A stretch of DNA of 64,000 nucleotides from JAGOTP01 sp964598725 (GCA_964598725.1 CAZRCW010000002.1:248001-312000); one strand, 5' to 3'. Counted from the stretch's first letter, positions 5,921 through 14,835 are shown. Made by a program: numbers and translations. Notes: generated by a model from the letters alone, not told the origin.

Positions 5921-8077
5921 ATGAATCCTCCCATTCCTCCAAGCGTTCCACCTTCAGGCTCCGGTTCCGGGCTTTCCCCGTTCCGACCAGGAGTGAATCG
6001 CCCAGGACCAGGCTCAGGACGCCCAATGCGTTCTCGCTTCCCAAAACCAGCGCCTTTCTTGCGCTCAAATACGCCCCCACAATTTCCAACGCCACCACCG
6101 CTCCCTCCGACGAACAATTCCCCACGAATCGTTCCGGCTAGCACCCCCGCCTCTACCGGCGCTTCTTTTAGCGCGCCCGGCGCCCCTCGCCCACTCGTTC
6201 CAGGTCATGGTGGTCCTCGCCCTCAACAGCCAGGTTCCCGACCTCAGGGTCACGGCGGCCCACGTCCAGGCGGACGCGGCGGCAAACCAGGTCGTGGCGG
6301 CAAGCGTGGCGGTCCCCCAGGTGGCGACCTCCCGAACGTCCGCATGACGACCTTCAAGAACAAGCCAACCCACAAGACTGGGAGTGATGAGGATACCCTC
6401 AGCACGACCGGTGAACAGCGCCTCAAGGTTGTGGTGGTTGGTGGGAACGAAGAAGTCGGTCGCAACATGTCGATGCTTGAGTATGGCAACGACATCATCA
6501 TTATCGACATGGGTCTTCAATTCCCAGATGAAGACATGCCGGGTGTTGATTACATCATTCCAAACGTTAGCTACTTAAAGGGCAAAGAGAAGAACATCCG
6601 TGGTGTCATCATCACGCACGCCCACATGGACCACATCGGTGGCATCCCTCATATCATGCCGCAGATCGGCAACCCACCGCTCTTCAGCTCTGATTTGACC
6701 TGCGCGATTATCAAAAAGCGTCAGGAAGATTTCCGTCAGTGTCCCCCGCTCAATTTGCATGCCGTCAAATACGATGACGTGATTCAACTTGGCTCGTTCA
6801 AGGTGGAATTCTTCGGTGTAGCGCACTCCGTGCCAACCTCGATGGGTATCATTATCACGACCCCTTGTGGCATCGTCGTTCATACCGGTGACTTCAAACT
6901 CGAATCGGGTGAAAAAGCCGGATCCGTCCAGGAAACTGAGAAGTTAAAGGCGCTTGGCGACAAGAACGTTCTCGCGCTCATGATCGACTCAACGAACGCG
7001 ACTCAAACAGGTCGTCAATTGACCGAAGTCGACATTCAGCACAATCTCGACGAGATCATTCAGAACTCGAAAGGCAAGGTCATTATCAGCACCTTCGCTT
7101 CCATGTTGTCGCGTATCCAGCAGATCATTTTTGCTTGTGAACGCATGGGTCGCAAAGTTGCCATTCTCGGCTTCTCGATGAGCTCGAACGTTGCCATCGC
7201 GCAACAACTTGGCTACATCAAGATGCAGAAAGGCACGCAGATCGAAGCTCGTGATATCCATAAGTATCCAAAGGAGAAAGTGGCGATCATCTGTACCGGT
7301 GCCCAAGCTCAGGAAGGGTCGGCGCTTATTCGCATCGCGAACCATGAGCACCCGATTGTGACGTTGGAGCCAGGCGATAGCATCGTCTTCTCGTCTTCGG
7401 TTATTCCAGGCAACGAACGTACCGTTCAGCGCTTGAAAGATACCTTGTACCGTGAAGGTGCGAACGTCGTGCACTACCAGATGATGGACGTTCACGCCGG
7501 TGGTCACGCGCGTCAGGAAGACTTGATCGAAACCCACCAGATGATCAAGCCAAAGTACCTGATTCCAATCGAAGGCAACTACTCGTTCTTGTGTGAACAC
7601 GCCAACGCCGCCGTCCGCGGAGGCTTCAAGCGTGAAAACATCATCATTGCTGACAACGGCCAGATCGCCGAGTTCGACAAAGAAGGTAACGGCATGTTGA
7701 CCAACAAGAAGATCACGACCGACTACGTGTTCGTCGATGGTCTCGGCGTTGGAAACACCAACGAGATCGTGCTCCGCGACCGCCAGCAATTGGCGCAAGA
7801 CGGCGTCGTCCTCGTGGTAGCCGTCATCGATTCACACACGGGTGCTCCACAGGCCTTACCGGATATCATTTCACGTGGCTTCGTCTACATGAAAGAACAC
7901 CAAGAACTGATCACCCACGCCCGCAACAAGGTTGCTTCGATCTTGCGTGACATGGATCCACGTTCGCGTGCCCAAACCAACTACTTGAAAGACAAATTAC
8001 GTGATGAACTCGGCCAATTCCTCTTCGTCAAAACCGAACAGCGTCCGATGATCATTCCCGTGATTATTGAAGTGTAG
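5921..8077 (+). CDS. rnj: Ribonuclease J with long disordered N-terminal extension
   Basis: A metallo-beta-lactamase/beta-CASP ribonuclease that degrades and matures RNA from the 5' end and can also cut internally. The 718-residue protein is longer than the usual 550-600. Residues 1 to about 165 are Pro/Gly/Arg-rich (repeats such as GHGGPRPGGRGGKPGRGG) and probably disordered, perhaps for RNA binding. The catalytic domain starts at LKVVVVGGNEEVG, with the zinc motif HAHMDHIGG at about 231, HTGDFK, the beta-CASP region, and DVHAGGHARQED near 525. The C-terminal RNase J domain is complete. I start at the ATG at 5921; an in-frame TTG 14 codons upstream is less likely. Confidence 0.93.
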   Translation: MNPPIPPSVPPSGSGSGLSPFRPGVNRPGPGSGRPMRSRFPKPAPFLRSNTPPQFPTPPPLPPTNNSPRIVPASTPASTGASFSAPGAPRPLVPGHGGPRPQQPGSRPQGHGGPRPGGRGGKPGRGGKRGGPPGGDLPNVRMTTFKNKPTHKTGSDEDTLSTTGEQRLKVVVVGGNEEVGRNMSMLEYGNDIIIIDMGLQFPDEDMPGVDYIIPNVSYLKGKEKNIRGVIITHAHMDHIGGIPHIMPQIGNPPLFSSDLTCAIIKKRQEDFRQCPPLNLHAVKYDDVIQLGSFKVEFFGVAHSVPTSMGIIITTPCGIVVHTGDFKLESGEKAGSVQETEKLKALGDKNVLALMIDSTNATQTGRQLTEVDIQHNLDEIIQNSKGKVIISTFASMLSRIQQIIFACERMGRKVAILGFSMSSNVAIAQQLGYIKMQKGTQIEARDIHKYPKEKVAIICTGAQAQEGSALIRIANHEHPIVTLEPGDSIVFSSSVIPGNERTVQRLKDTLYREGANVVHYQMMDVHAGGHARQEDLIETHQMIKPKYLIPIEGNYSFLCEHANAAVRGGFKRENIIIADNGQIAEFDKEGNGMLTNKKITTDYVFVDGLGVGNTNEIVLRDRQQLAQDGVVLVVAVIDSHTGAPQALPDIISRGFVYMKEHQELITHARNKVASILRDMDPRSRAQTNYLKDKLRDELGQFLFVKTEQRPMIIPVIIEV

Positions 8078-8099
8078 AGAGGAGAAAGAACAATGGAGC

Positions 8100-8216
8100 T
8101 TTTTCAGAAGACGTACTCCTCTTCAGGGTACGCCTCCGCTTTTGCTAAAGCTCCGGCTCTTGCATCTACGCCGTCGCTTCGATGAGCCCCTTACGAGGAG
8201 TACGTCTTCTGAAAAA
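8100..8216. repeat. 117-bp element with perfect 22-bp terminal inverted repeats
   Basis: Bases 8100-8121 (TTTTTCAGAAGACGTACTCC plus TC) are the exact reverse complement of 8195-8216. The 73-base interior is GC-rich and encodes nothing convincing. It follows the RNase J stop by 22 bases. As RNA it forms a very long hairpin with A-tract and T-tract ends, so it could terminate rnj. As DNA it resembles a miniature inverted-repeat element. Confidence 0.75.
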
Positions 8217-8295
8217 TCCTTGTTCTTAAAGGAGCAAGGGGAAGAGTAGGGCTCAAAAAAAATAAGGAAATACCTCTTAATTAGTCTAATTGTAT

Positions 8296-10101
8296 ATGTC
8301 TTCAGATTCTGGCTTAGCGCAAGCTAAGGTTAAAGTTACCTCGAAACATGTGTTCGCCGTGTACTGGCAGCACATCAAACGTCATCCCCTTCCCTGGGCT
8401 ATTCTTGTCGGTTTTCTGGGGTTAGCGGAAGTTGGTCGGATCCTCATTCCGATCATCGATAAACGACTTATCGACGCAGCCGCCACCAGCTTTGTCCTGG
8501 AAGGTCGGCCGCTTGGACCTCTCTGGCAGGCACTTATCCTGATTATCGGGATTCGCGTCATCGCTTGGACCTTTGAACGTATCTACGGATTCACCGCCGT
8601 TCAGATCATCAGTAAGACAACGATGGAACTCCTCATGACCGGCTTCGAAGGGGTCATGAAACACTCCTATGAATTCTTTGCGAGCAACTTCGCTGGAGCT
8701 CTGATCCGTAAAGCGCAGCGACTGGAACTCAGTTTCCGCTCGCTGACCGAAACGATCCTCTGGCGCTTGTTTCCAACCGCGATCCTCTTGATCGGTATTT
8801 TCTTCGTGCTTGTCAGCTACTATCCGATCTTCGGTCTTTTCATGGGACTTTGGTCCGTACTTGTCATCGGTGAGAGTTTCGTCTTCCTTCGTTGGAAGCT
8901 CCCAATGGACCAACACCGTGCCGAACAGGATTCGCTCCAAACCGCGACTGTTTCGGACACGATCACAAACGCCCTCAACGTTCTTCAATTCAACGGACAC
9001 CTCCAAGAGAAATCACTCTACAAAACTGTTCTCAACGGAAACCTTCGTGCTTGGATTCGTTCCTGGCGTGCCAGTGAAATCAATGGCAGCGTCCAAGGGA
9101 TTGCGAACATCGTTCTTGAAGCTGGTCTGATCGCCCTCGCCATTTGGCAGTGGCGCCTTGGCAGCCTCACAATCGGTGACTTCGCCCTTCTTCAAGGCTA
9201 CGCCTACACGCTCACAAACCAGCTCCACGACACCGGGCGCACACTCCGCACCCTGTTTGAATCGCTCGCCGACGCCAAAGAAATGGTTGAAATCCTTCAC
9301 GAACCAGTCGAAATCAAAGATGCCGCACAGGCAACGACACTGGTCATCAAACAAGGACAGATCAATTTCACTGACGTGGGCTTCCAGTATCAAACACAAG
9401 CAGCGGGTGTAAAAAATCTGAGCTTCCAGATCAACGGTGGCGAAAAGGTCGCGCTTGTCGGACCTTCCGGCGCCGGAAAATCGACTCTCACCAAACTCCT
9501 CTTCCGCTTTTACGACCTCACACACGGCTCAATCAGTATTGATAGCCAAGATATTCGTGACGTAACGCAAGGGAGTCTCCGTGAGAGCATTTCGCTGGTC
9601 CCACAGGAGCCGGTCCTCTTCCACCGAACCATCCTGGAAAACATCCGCTACGGACGTCCCGACGCCAGCGATGACGAGGTTGTTGCCGCCGCTAAACAAG
9701 CGCGCTGCCACGACTTTATCTCCCGCCTCGCCGAAGGCTACAACACGTATGTGGGTGAACGTGGAATCAAACTCTCGGGCGGCGAACGCCAACGCGTCGC
9801 CATCGCCCGCGCGATCCTCAAAAATGCCCCAATCCTTGTTCTCGATGAAGCCACATCCAGCCTCGATTCCGAGTCTGAAGCTCTCATTCAAGAAGCGCTC
9901 ACGGAACTGATGAAAGGGAAAACAACCATTGTCATCGCCCACCGCTTGTCTACGGTGATGCAGATGGATCGCATTCTGGTGTTAGAAAAAGGTCACGTTA
10001 TCGACGAGGGAACCCATGCGGACCTCATCGAACGCGACGGACTCTACCAATCGCTCTGGAACATCCAGGCGGGTGGATTCACCCAAACATCCTCGGCTTA
10101 A
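8296..10101 (+). CDS. ABC transporter, fused permease and ATPase (exporter type)
   Basis: A 601-residue half-transporter that should dimerise in the inner membrane. Residues 1 to about 320 form the six-helix exporter domain (ABC transporter type 1). The nucleotide-binding domain follows with Walker A GPSGAGKST (about 390), the Q-loop (LVPQEPVLFH), signature LSGGERQRVAIARAI, Walker B ILVLDEATSSLD (about 513) and H-loop IAHRLST. Its substrate is not predictable; lipid or drug exporters look alike. I start at ATG 8296 rather than the TTG two codons upstream. The leader is AT-rich with no Shine-Dalgarno sequence. Confidence 0.92.
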   Translation: MSSDSGLAQAKVKVTSKHVFAVYWQHIKRHPLPWAILVGFLGLAEVGRILIPIIDKRLIDAAATSFVLEGRPLGPLWQALILIIGIRVIAWTFERIYGFTAVQIISKTTMELLMTGFEGVMKHSYEFFASNFAGALIRKAQRLELSFRSLTETILWRLFPTAILLIGIFFVLVSYYPIFGLFMGLWSVLVIGESFVFLRWKLPMDQHRAEQDSLQTATVSDTITNALNVLQFNGHLQEKSLYKTVLNGNLRAWIRSWRASEINGSVQGIANIVLEAGLIALAIWQWRLGSLTIGDFALLQGYAYTLTNQLHDTGRTLRTLFESLADAKEMVEILHEPVEIKDAAQATTLVIKQGQINFTDVGFQYQTQAAGVKNLSFQINGGEKVALVGPSGAGKSTLTKLLFRFYDLTHGSISIDSQDIRDVTQGSLRESISLVPQEPVLFHRTILENIRYGRPDASDDEVVAAAKQARCHDFISRLAEGYNTYVGERGIKLSGGERQRVAIARAILKNAPILVLDEATSSLDSESEALIQEALTELMKGKTTIVIAHRLSTVMQMDRILVLEKGHVIDEGTHADLIERDGLYQSLWNIQAGGFTQTSSA

Positions 10102-10143
10102 TCGCCGGGGGTGTTTTGTGTTAGACTGAGTCCATTCCTCTCT

Positions 10144-10296
10144 ATGCCTATGCCCCTTCCCACCCCTCTTAAGGAGCTCAAACTTGCCGTGAAAGAACTT
10201 GAATCAAGCCTGGCTGCACTTAAACGCGCGGTCGCCAAAGAAGAAGACAGCCGTGAACACAAGAAGATTCAGTTGAAATTAAAGAAATCAAACTAA
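10144..10296 (+). CDS. Small coiled-coil protein
   Basis: A 50-residue protein (MPMPLPTPLKELKLAVKELE) that is nearly all heptad-like helix rich in Lys, Glu and Leu. A TAGACT -10 lies about 16 bases upstream of the ATG. It ends 4 bases before the next gene, so the two are probably co-transcribed. Function unknown; the short highly charged coil suggests a structural or adaptor role. Confidence 0.6.
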   Translation: MPMPLPTPLKELKLAVKELESSLAALKRAVAKEEDSREHKKIQLKLKKSN

Positions 10297-10300
10297 TTAT

Positions 10301-11560
10301 ATGGCCTCACGCACAGAACGCGCATCAAGCGGCGGTGAAGAAAAGAAAAAGACTCCTACGGTTAAGAAAGCTAAACCGACCACTCCTGCAAAAGCCGCAT
10401 CTGAGAGTCGCCGAAAACCGAACGACGCGGAAGTCACCGAACCATTACAGAGCCTGCAAGAGCACGCGCCGGTTGTTGTGGTTGAGAAACAGGGCATGTC
10501 GCCTGCTGAAATGAAGAAGGTTTTTAAAGAAGGATTACGCGAATTCATGGAAGAGGCACGTGGGCCCATTAAAGAGAGTGGCGTCGTTGTCGAAAAAGCA
10601 CTTGCTTTAAACGAACAGCAGCCTGCACCGGAACTCGCTATCGCAGCAGAACGCGTTCGTGAAGCAAAAACGAGCTTATTCGATCGCTATCATAAAGCGC
10701 TCGGTTTCATGACCGCTTTAAGCATTGGTGCGCTAAGCGGTACCGGGATTACGAGCGATCGGCACGAACAGCCTGCGATCGTCCATGAGCAGGGCGCGCA
10801 AGAACGCGTTACACGTGCCGCACTTAAAGAAATAATGACTGACTTACATAGCGCTGTCCCGAGCAGTCAAACGGGATTCGAGGCACTCCTCGAGCGAAAA
10901 CTGGGCGCAGCCCTCAATAAGGCTGATGTTCATCCGGATCAATCAGGCATGCATTTGTACATGGCCATTTTGCAGAACTATGTCGCAGACGAGCTCCGTT
11001 TAGCTGCAGAGGATCATGACTTTGAGTTCGCGAGCCGCGTCAATAGAGTCTTGAGTCATAACGCCGCCATCCCTCAGATGGAACTTTGCGCCTTAGCCGG
11101 ACGAGCAGATATCGCTGTCGCCACTCTTACCGAATTATCCCGCTCAAGTAACAATCCAATCGAACGCCATAATAGCATCGCTTATGCGTTAGACGATCTA
11201 TCTGAAACGACGACTTCGGATGGACGCAGTCCTTATCTCGGTTTTACCCGTCAGATCGTTCATCGGATGCAACAGATGGAAGGGGCCTCAGCCGGCGGAC
11301 AACGTGCCATGCACACTCTCGGTGCTGAACTTGAGGCGGGAATGCATACGCAAGAACGGATGGCGCTGAACTGGCAGAGACACGAGGAAGAAAATCCAAT
11401 CAGCCATCTCGAGTCAGTTCGTCACGAACTAGAACGCATTCATCAGGCAGAACGTATTTTAGGGACAAACCCAGTTGTCCCCCTTTCAACCATCGACGAG
11501 CAAATTCGACGAGCAGAGCAAACAGAAGATCGTGAGAGTAATTCCAACGATCACATATAA
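10301..11560 (+). CDS. Hypothetical protein with Lys/Pro-rich N-terminus and one possible membrane helix
   Basis: 419 residues. Residues 1-60 are low-complexity Lys/Pro/Ala-rich and probably disordered. A moderately hydrophobic stretch near residue 143-160 (ALGFMTALSIGALSGTGI) could be a membrane segment. The remaining 250 residues are helical and Glu/Arg-rich, with no enzyme motif. It lies directly after the small coiled-coil gene and ends at a terminator before trpS. I do not recognise the family; large, rapidly evolving structural proteins of this kind are common in Patescibacteria. Confidence 0.7.
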   Translation: MASRTERASSGGEEKKKTPTVKKAKPTTPAKAASESRRKPNDAEVTEPLQSLQEHAPVVVVEKQGMSPAEMKKVFKEGLREFMEEARGPIKESGVVVEKALALNEQQPAPELAIAAERVREAKTSLFDRYHKALGFMTALSIGALSGTGITSDRHEQPAIVHEQGAQERVTRAALKEIMTDLHSAVPSSQTGFEALLERKLGAALNKADVHPDQSGMHLYMAILQNYVADELRLAAEDHDFEFASRVNRVLSHNAAIPQMELCALAGRADIAVATLTELSRSSNNPIERHNSIAYALDDLSETTTSDGRSPYLGFTRQIVHRMQQMEGASAGGQRAMHTLGAELEAGMHTQERMALNWQRHEEENPISHLESVRHELERIHQAERILGTNPVVPLSTIDEQIRRAEQTEDRESNSNDHI

Positions 11561-11564
11561 CCAA

Positions 11565-11589
11565 ATCACCAGGCCACCCGCCTGGTGAT
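11565..11589 (+). terminator. Terminator before trpS
   Basis: A 9-bp perfect stem (ATCACCAGG / CCTGGTGAT) with a 7-base loop. The following TTGTCT doubles as the -35 of the trpS promoter. Confidence 0.75.
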
Positions 11590-11617
11590 TGTCTATTTCA
11601 GCCCCCTTCGCTACCCT
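11589..11617 (+). promoter_or_regulatory. trpS promoter
   Basis: TTGTCT (11589-11594), 17 bases, TACCCT (11612-11617), with the ATG starting 9 bases after the -10. The transcript would have almost no leader. Confidence 0.65.
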
Positions 11618-11626
11618 ACTTCCATT

Positions 11627-12616
11627 ATGCAAGACCTCCTCGTTTCAGGCGTCCAGCCGACCAACAATCTCCACATCGGAAACTACATTGGCGCCCTGAA
11701 GCAGTGGCTCACATTGCAACATCAGCATCGCTGTTTGTTCATGGTAGTCGACTTGCATGCGATTACGGTTCCTCAAGATCCAAAGAAGCTCCGCTCAAAC
11801 ATCCTCGATATCGTTGCGACCTACCTCGCCCTCGGCCTTGATCCAAAACGGTGTACATTGTTCATCCAAAGCGAAGTTCCGGAACACACGGAGCTCGGTT
11901 GGTTGCTGATGACGATCGCGAAAATGGGTGAGCTCGAACGCATGACCCAGTACAAAGACAAGTCGGCTAAGCAGGGCGAATCGACGAGTCTTGGCCTCTT
12001 TGGCTACCCGGTGCTCATGGCGGCTGACATCTTGCTCTACAACGCGAGCGCCGTTCCCGTTGGCGAAGATCAGGTCCAACACCTAGAACTTACACGCGAT
12101 CTCGCTCAACGCTTCAACAGCACGTTTGGTGAGACGTTCCGTATCCCTCAACCACTCATTCAAGCTCAGGGCGCGCGCATCATGTCGCTCGACGAACCAA
12201 CCAAGAAAATGAGTAAGAGCGCCGACTCAATGTACAACTACATTGCGCTTTCGGATGAAGTAGATGTGATTCGGAAGAAAATTATGAAAGCCGTGACGGA
12301 TACGGAGGGAGTAGTGAGATACGACGTCGCAAACAAACCAGCGATCTCAAACTTGTTGACCATTTTCCATCACATGACGGGTGAAGCGATTCCGACGATT
12401 GAGGCGCGTTATGCAGGGCAAGGCTATGGTGCATTCAAGAAAGACCTAGCCGAAGCAACCGTCGCTCACCTCCTCCCTGTTCAGGAACGCTTGAAGACCT
12501 TCCAGCAGGATCCAGCGGAACTTATGAAGATCTTAGATGAAGCACGGGATACGGCGCGAGGGATTGCGAGTGAGACGATGAAAATGGTGCGGGATCGGAT
12601 GGGATTGGGACGATAA
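11627..12616 (+). CDS. trpS: Tryptophanyl-tRNA synthetase
   Basis: Charges tRNA-Trp. The 329-residue class I synthetase has the usual bacterial length. It begins MQDLLVSGVQPTNNLHIGNY with the HIGH-type motif (HIGN, residue 15-18). VGEDQVQHLELTRDLAQRFN follows, and KKMSKSADS at about 193 is the KMSKS loop. The frame runs 14 codons upstream, but the ATG at 11627 fits both the family start and a promoter 9 bases away. It is the only aminoacyl-tRNA synthetase in the window. Confidence 0.96.
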   Translation: MQDLLVSGVQPTNNLHIGNYIGALKQWLTLQHQHRCLFMVVDLHAITVPQDPKKLRSNILDIVATYLALGLDPKRCTLFIQSEVPEHTELGWLLMTIAKMGELERMTQYKDKSAKQGESTSLGLFGYPVLMAADILLYNASAVPVGEDQVQHLELTRDLAQRFNSTFGETFRIPQPLIQAQGARIMSLDEPTKKMSKSADSMYNYIALSDEVDVIRKKIMKAVTDTEGVVRYDVANKPAISNLLTIFHHMTGEAIPTIEARYAGQGYGAFKKDLAEATVAHLLPVQERLKTFQQDPAELMKILDEARDTARGIASETMKMVRDRMGLGR

Positions 12617-12639
12617 CTATCGCTTTCCTTTCCTTCCAT

Positions 12640-13578
12640 ATGTTAGGTCGGTCTGAAATTTCTTCCCACACGCATAGAGAATCTACAGCCGACTCCATCG
12701 TTCATCTGCAAACAGGTTCTGTTCAAATTTCAAAGAAGCAAAGTCTTGTTGAGCAACGTGGGGAATCGTTTGAAGAAATAACCGCCATCCAGATAAAAGG
12801 CGAGAAAGGAACAGCGGACATCCTTGATCTTATCGAGAAGTCCAAGATACGCGTTTTACTGAGAAGAATTCGAAAACCGGATTGTGCGACCGATAAAAAA
12901 AGCTATATCCGAGCTAATTGGGTTGAAACAGAACTAGATATCGTCGCGATTCTTCATGAGATTGGACATATAAAACAAACATCCGACCCTAAGACAAAAG
13001 AAGTGTTTGAACTTGAAGAAAAGACAAAGCGCATTAGCGCAGTTGAGCCATGGCAACGCATTGAGCCGTACATACACAAAATCCTTGCACTATTCCCAGA
13101 GAAGGCTGATCTTCTTGGACTCGATCCTCAAATCCAGACGTTGCTTGTAGAACTCAAACAACACGAATGGTCTCGCTTCAGGCAGGATGAAATATTATCT
13201 CTCCTGAACATTACCAAAAACGAGCAGGAGGCTACACATCTAACAGAAGAATATGAGCGTCTCTTAGAAGTTCCGCTTAATCAGAATCGAATGATCGAGC
13301 TTCGCTTAGAGCTCGCCCCCTTCTTTCAACGAGTACAAAGCGTATTACATATTCCAGAAAACGAGATGGAAAAAGATGCGACTCGACGAGCATTTCGTTG
13401 GATGCGTGAAATCAAAGAACGGACCGGGGTCGATTTATTTGCCGTTCTGAAGATTAAGAACTATCAACGTATTGCTCCGAAAAAAGGGGTGGATCTTGAT
13501 GAAGAACAGGCCATATCTGCAATTCAAGATTTAGCAGATGCTTTGTGTACCTACTCAGACCGTAGTAAAGCGAATTGA
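12640..13578 (+). CDS. Hypothetical protein with HEIGH zinc-peptidase-like motif
   Basis: 312 residues, starting MLGRSEISSHTHRES. At about residue 107 it contains ILHEIGHIKQTSD, matching the HExxH zinc-binding signature in a helix, so a cytoplasmic metallopeptidase is possible. A downstream Glu-rich helical region could supply the third ligand, but I cannot place it. No signal peptide or membrane helix is seen. It is AT-richer than its neighbours, follows trpS by 23 bases and precedes the RNase P RNA. The rest is helical with no known domain. Confidence 0.65.
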   Translation: MLGRSEISSHTHRESTADSIVHLQTGSVQISKKQSLVEQRGESFEEITAIQIKGEKGTADILDLIEKSKIRVLLRRIRKPDCATDKKSYIRANWVETELDIVAILHEIGHIKQTSDPKTKEVFELEEKTKRISAVEPWQRIEPYIHKILALFPEKADLLGLDPQIQTLLVELKQHEWSRFRQDEILSLLNITKNEQEATHLTEEYERLLEVPLNQNRMIELRLELAPFFQRVQSVLHIPENEMEKDATRRAFRWMREIKERTGVDLFAVLKIKNYQRIAPKKGVDLDEEQAISAIQDLADALCTYSDRSKAN

Positions 13579-13617
13579 GTTTATAGAGAAAAACTTGCAA
13601 CTCTCTTCAAGATAAAG

Positions 13618-13646
13618 TCGACAACTCAACAGAAGAATGCTATCCT
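13618..13646 (+). promoter_or_regulatory. Promoter of RNase P RNA
   Basis: TCGACA (13618-13623), 17 bases, TATCCT (13641-13646). The predicted start near 13653 coincides with the first base of helix P1. Confidence 0.7.
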
Positions 13647-13651
13647 CCGCC

Positions 13652-14060
13652 CGGCGAAACAGATGACCGCGCTGGTCGCAAGACTGGTGAGGAAAGTCCG
13701 AGCACCGAACCCGTCGTAAGGCGGGCTGACAGCGAGAGCAGCTAACGACTGCCAGGATATACCTTTGAGTCGCAAGATTCAGAAGAAACCTAGGGAAAGT
13801 GCCACAGAGACAATACTAGCCAGGCGTAAGTCTGGTGAAAGGTGAAAAGTGAGTGGAGGTGTCGCGTCGCAAGATGCGGTGCTACCTCTCTCGCTGCGTG
13901 GTAACACGCAGTGTGGTAAACCCTCTCCGGTGCAAGAGCAAATCCTCGCAAGAGGAATGGTCGCTCGCTCGAGGTGACTGGCGACAGTCATCCCAGAGAG
14001 ATGGTCATCGCTTGCTGTCGCAAGACCGCAAGTACAGAACTCGGCTTATCGTTTCGCCAC
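13652..14060 (+). ncRNA. rnpB: RNase P RNA
   Basis: Catalytic RNA that removes tRNA 5' leaders. Conserved landmarks in order: P1 5' strand GGCGAAAC (13653), GAGGAAAGTCCGAGC (13690 region), the ACAGAGACAATA region near 13804, GTAAACCC, the late AGAGAGATGGTCA and ACAGAACTCGGCTTA, and the P1 3' strand GTTTCGCC (14051-14058), which pairs with the start. The length of about 409 bases suits a bacterial A-type RNA. Open frames inside it are artefacts. It is followed by a terminator. Confidence 0.95.
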
Positions 14061-14091
14061 CAAAACCGCTCCGAACTATGGGGCGTTTTTG
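14061..14091 (+). terminator. Terminator of RNase P RNA
   Basis: The imperfect stem CCGCTCCG / GGGGCG has a 6-base loop and a five-T tail, directly after P1. Confidence 0.75.
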
Positions 14092-14112
14092 TATCCAAAA
14101 AACCTAATCGAT

Positions 14113-14142
14113 TTGGGGAGCGATTCCTTAAAGTGCTATACT
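14113..14142 (+). promoter_or_regulatory. Promoter for gene 14176-14766
   Basis: TTGGGG (14113-14118), 18 bases, TATACT (14137-14142), 33 bases before the ATG. Confidence 0.5.
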
Positions 14143-14175
14143 TTTAGCGTTATCTATTCATTTGATCTTTTCCCT

Positions 14176-14766
14176 ATGAAAGAATCCCCTCTTCTTTTAC
14201 CTGGCGTTATCCTCTTAACCGGGGTCATGGTCAGCGCCGCGCTCGTATTTCATGGTCGTCCGATTCAGATCATGCAGCCCGCGTACCAGTCAGCAACCGC
14301 ACCCCAACAGATGATGCCATCACAACCGATGGACGGACGCATGATGGGAACAGAAATGACTTCGCCTACTTCTTCAGCCGGGAGCATGAAGCCTGCCACT
14401 TCCCCAGCAGCAACCACGACTCGAACGGCATCGACCGCCGCCCAACAGACCTTGTGCGTTGAATCAGGCGGAACCTACACGAATACACGCTGTAATTGCC
14501 CGACGGGTTACACTTTCTCCGGCGGAGAATGCTTTGACTCGTTCGGCCTTCAGGGAGGACGTACCGGAGCGAAGGTGAAGGCTCGTCAAGAACTCCTCAT
14601 TCAAAAGGACACATGTGAGTATTCTGGCGGTGTGATGCGCGGATCAAGCTGCAGCTGTCCAACCGATTACACACTCAGCTCAGAAGGCGTCTGTACCGAT
14701 GCGTTCGGACTTCCAGGTGGTCAGAATGGAAAGGATATCCAAGCCTCCTACCCAACAAATAACTAA
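14176..14766 (+). CDS. Secreted or membrane-anchored protein with two Cys-rich repeats
   Basis: 196 residues. An N-terminal hydrophobic segment (LLLPGVILLTGVMVSAALVF) is a signal peptide or anchor. A Met/Gln/Ser/Thr-rich linker follows (about residues 40-95). Two tandem units of about 45 residues each contain C-x8-10-C-x-C-P-x-x-Y-x5-C, ending FGLQGG or FGLPGG. The pattern resembles a minimal EGF-like fold, with disulfides forming outside the cell. The start at 14176 fits the promoter; the longer upstream frame has no signal. It is transcribed alone and ends at a strong bidirectional terminator. Role unknown; a surface adhesion module is plausible. Confidence 0.75.
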   Translation: MKESPLLLPGVILLTGVMVSAALVFHGRPIQIMQPAYQSATAPQQMMPSQPMDGRMMGTEMTSPTSSAGSMKPATSPAATTTRTASTAAQQTLCVESGGTYTNTRCNCPTGYTFSGGECFDSFGLQGGRTGAKVKARQELLIQKDTCEYSGGVMRGSSCSCPTDYTLSSEGVCTDAFGLPGGQNGKDIQASYPTNN

Positions 14767-14780
14767 GACAAGTTATCGTA

Positions 14781-14815
14781 AACAAACGAGCTCCTATATG
14801 TGGAGCTCGTTTGTT
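14781..14815. terminator. Bidirectional terminator
   Basis: A 14-bp perfect stem (AACAAACGAGCTCC / GGAGCTCGTTTGTT) with a 7-base loop lies between two convergent genes. Confidence 0.9.
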
Positions 14816-14835
14816 CTTTATACGAATCGATAAGA

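Noticed and set aside
6989..7798. A 269-codon frame antisense to RNase J
   Set aside because: It lies wholly within the conserved RNase J core, has no Shine-Dalgarno site or promoter, and its frame is an effect of GC-rich codons on the other strand.
13779..14107. Small frames within 13650-14060
   Set aside because: The region is the RNase P RNA, whose conserved motifs and P1 pairing are clear.
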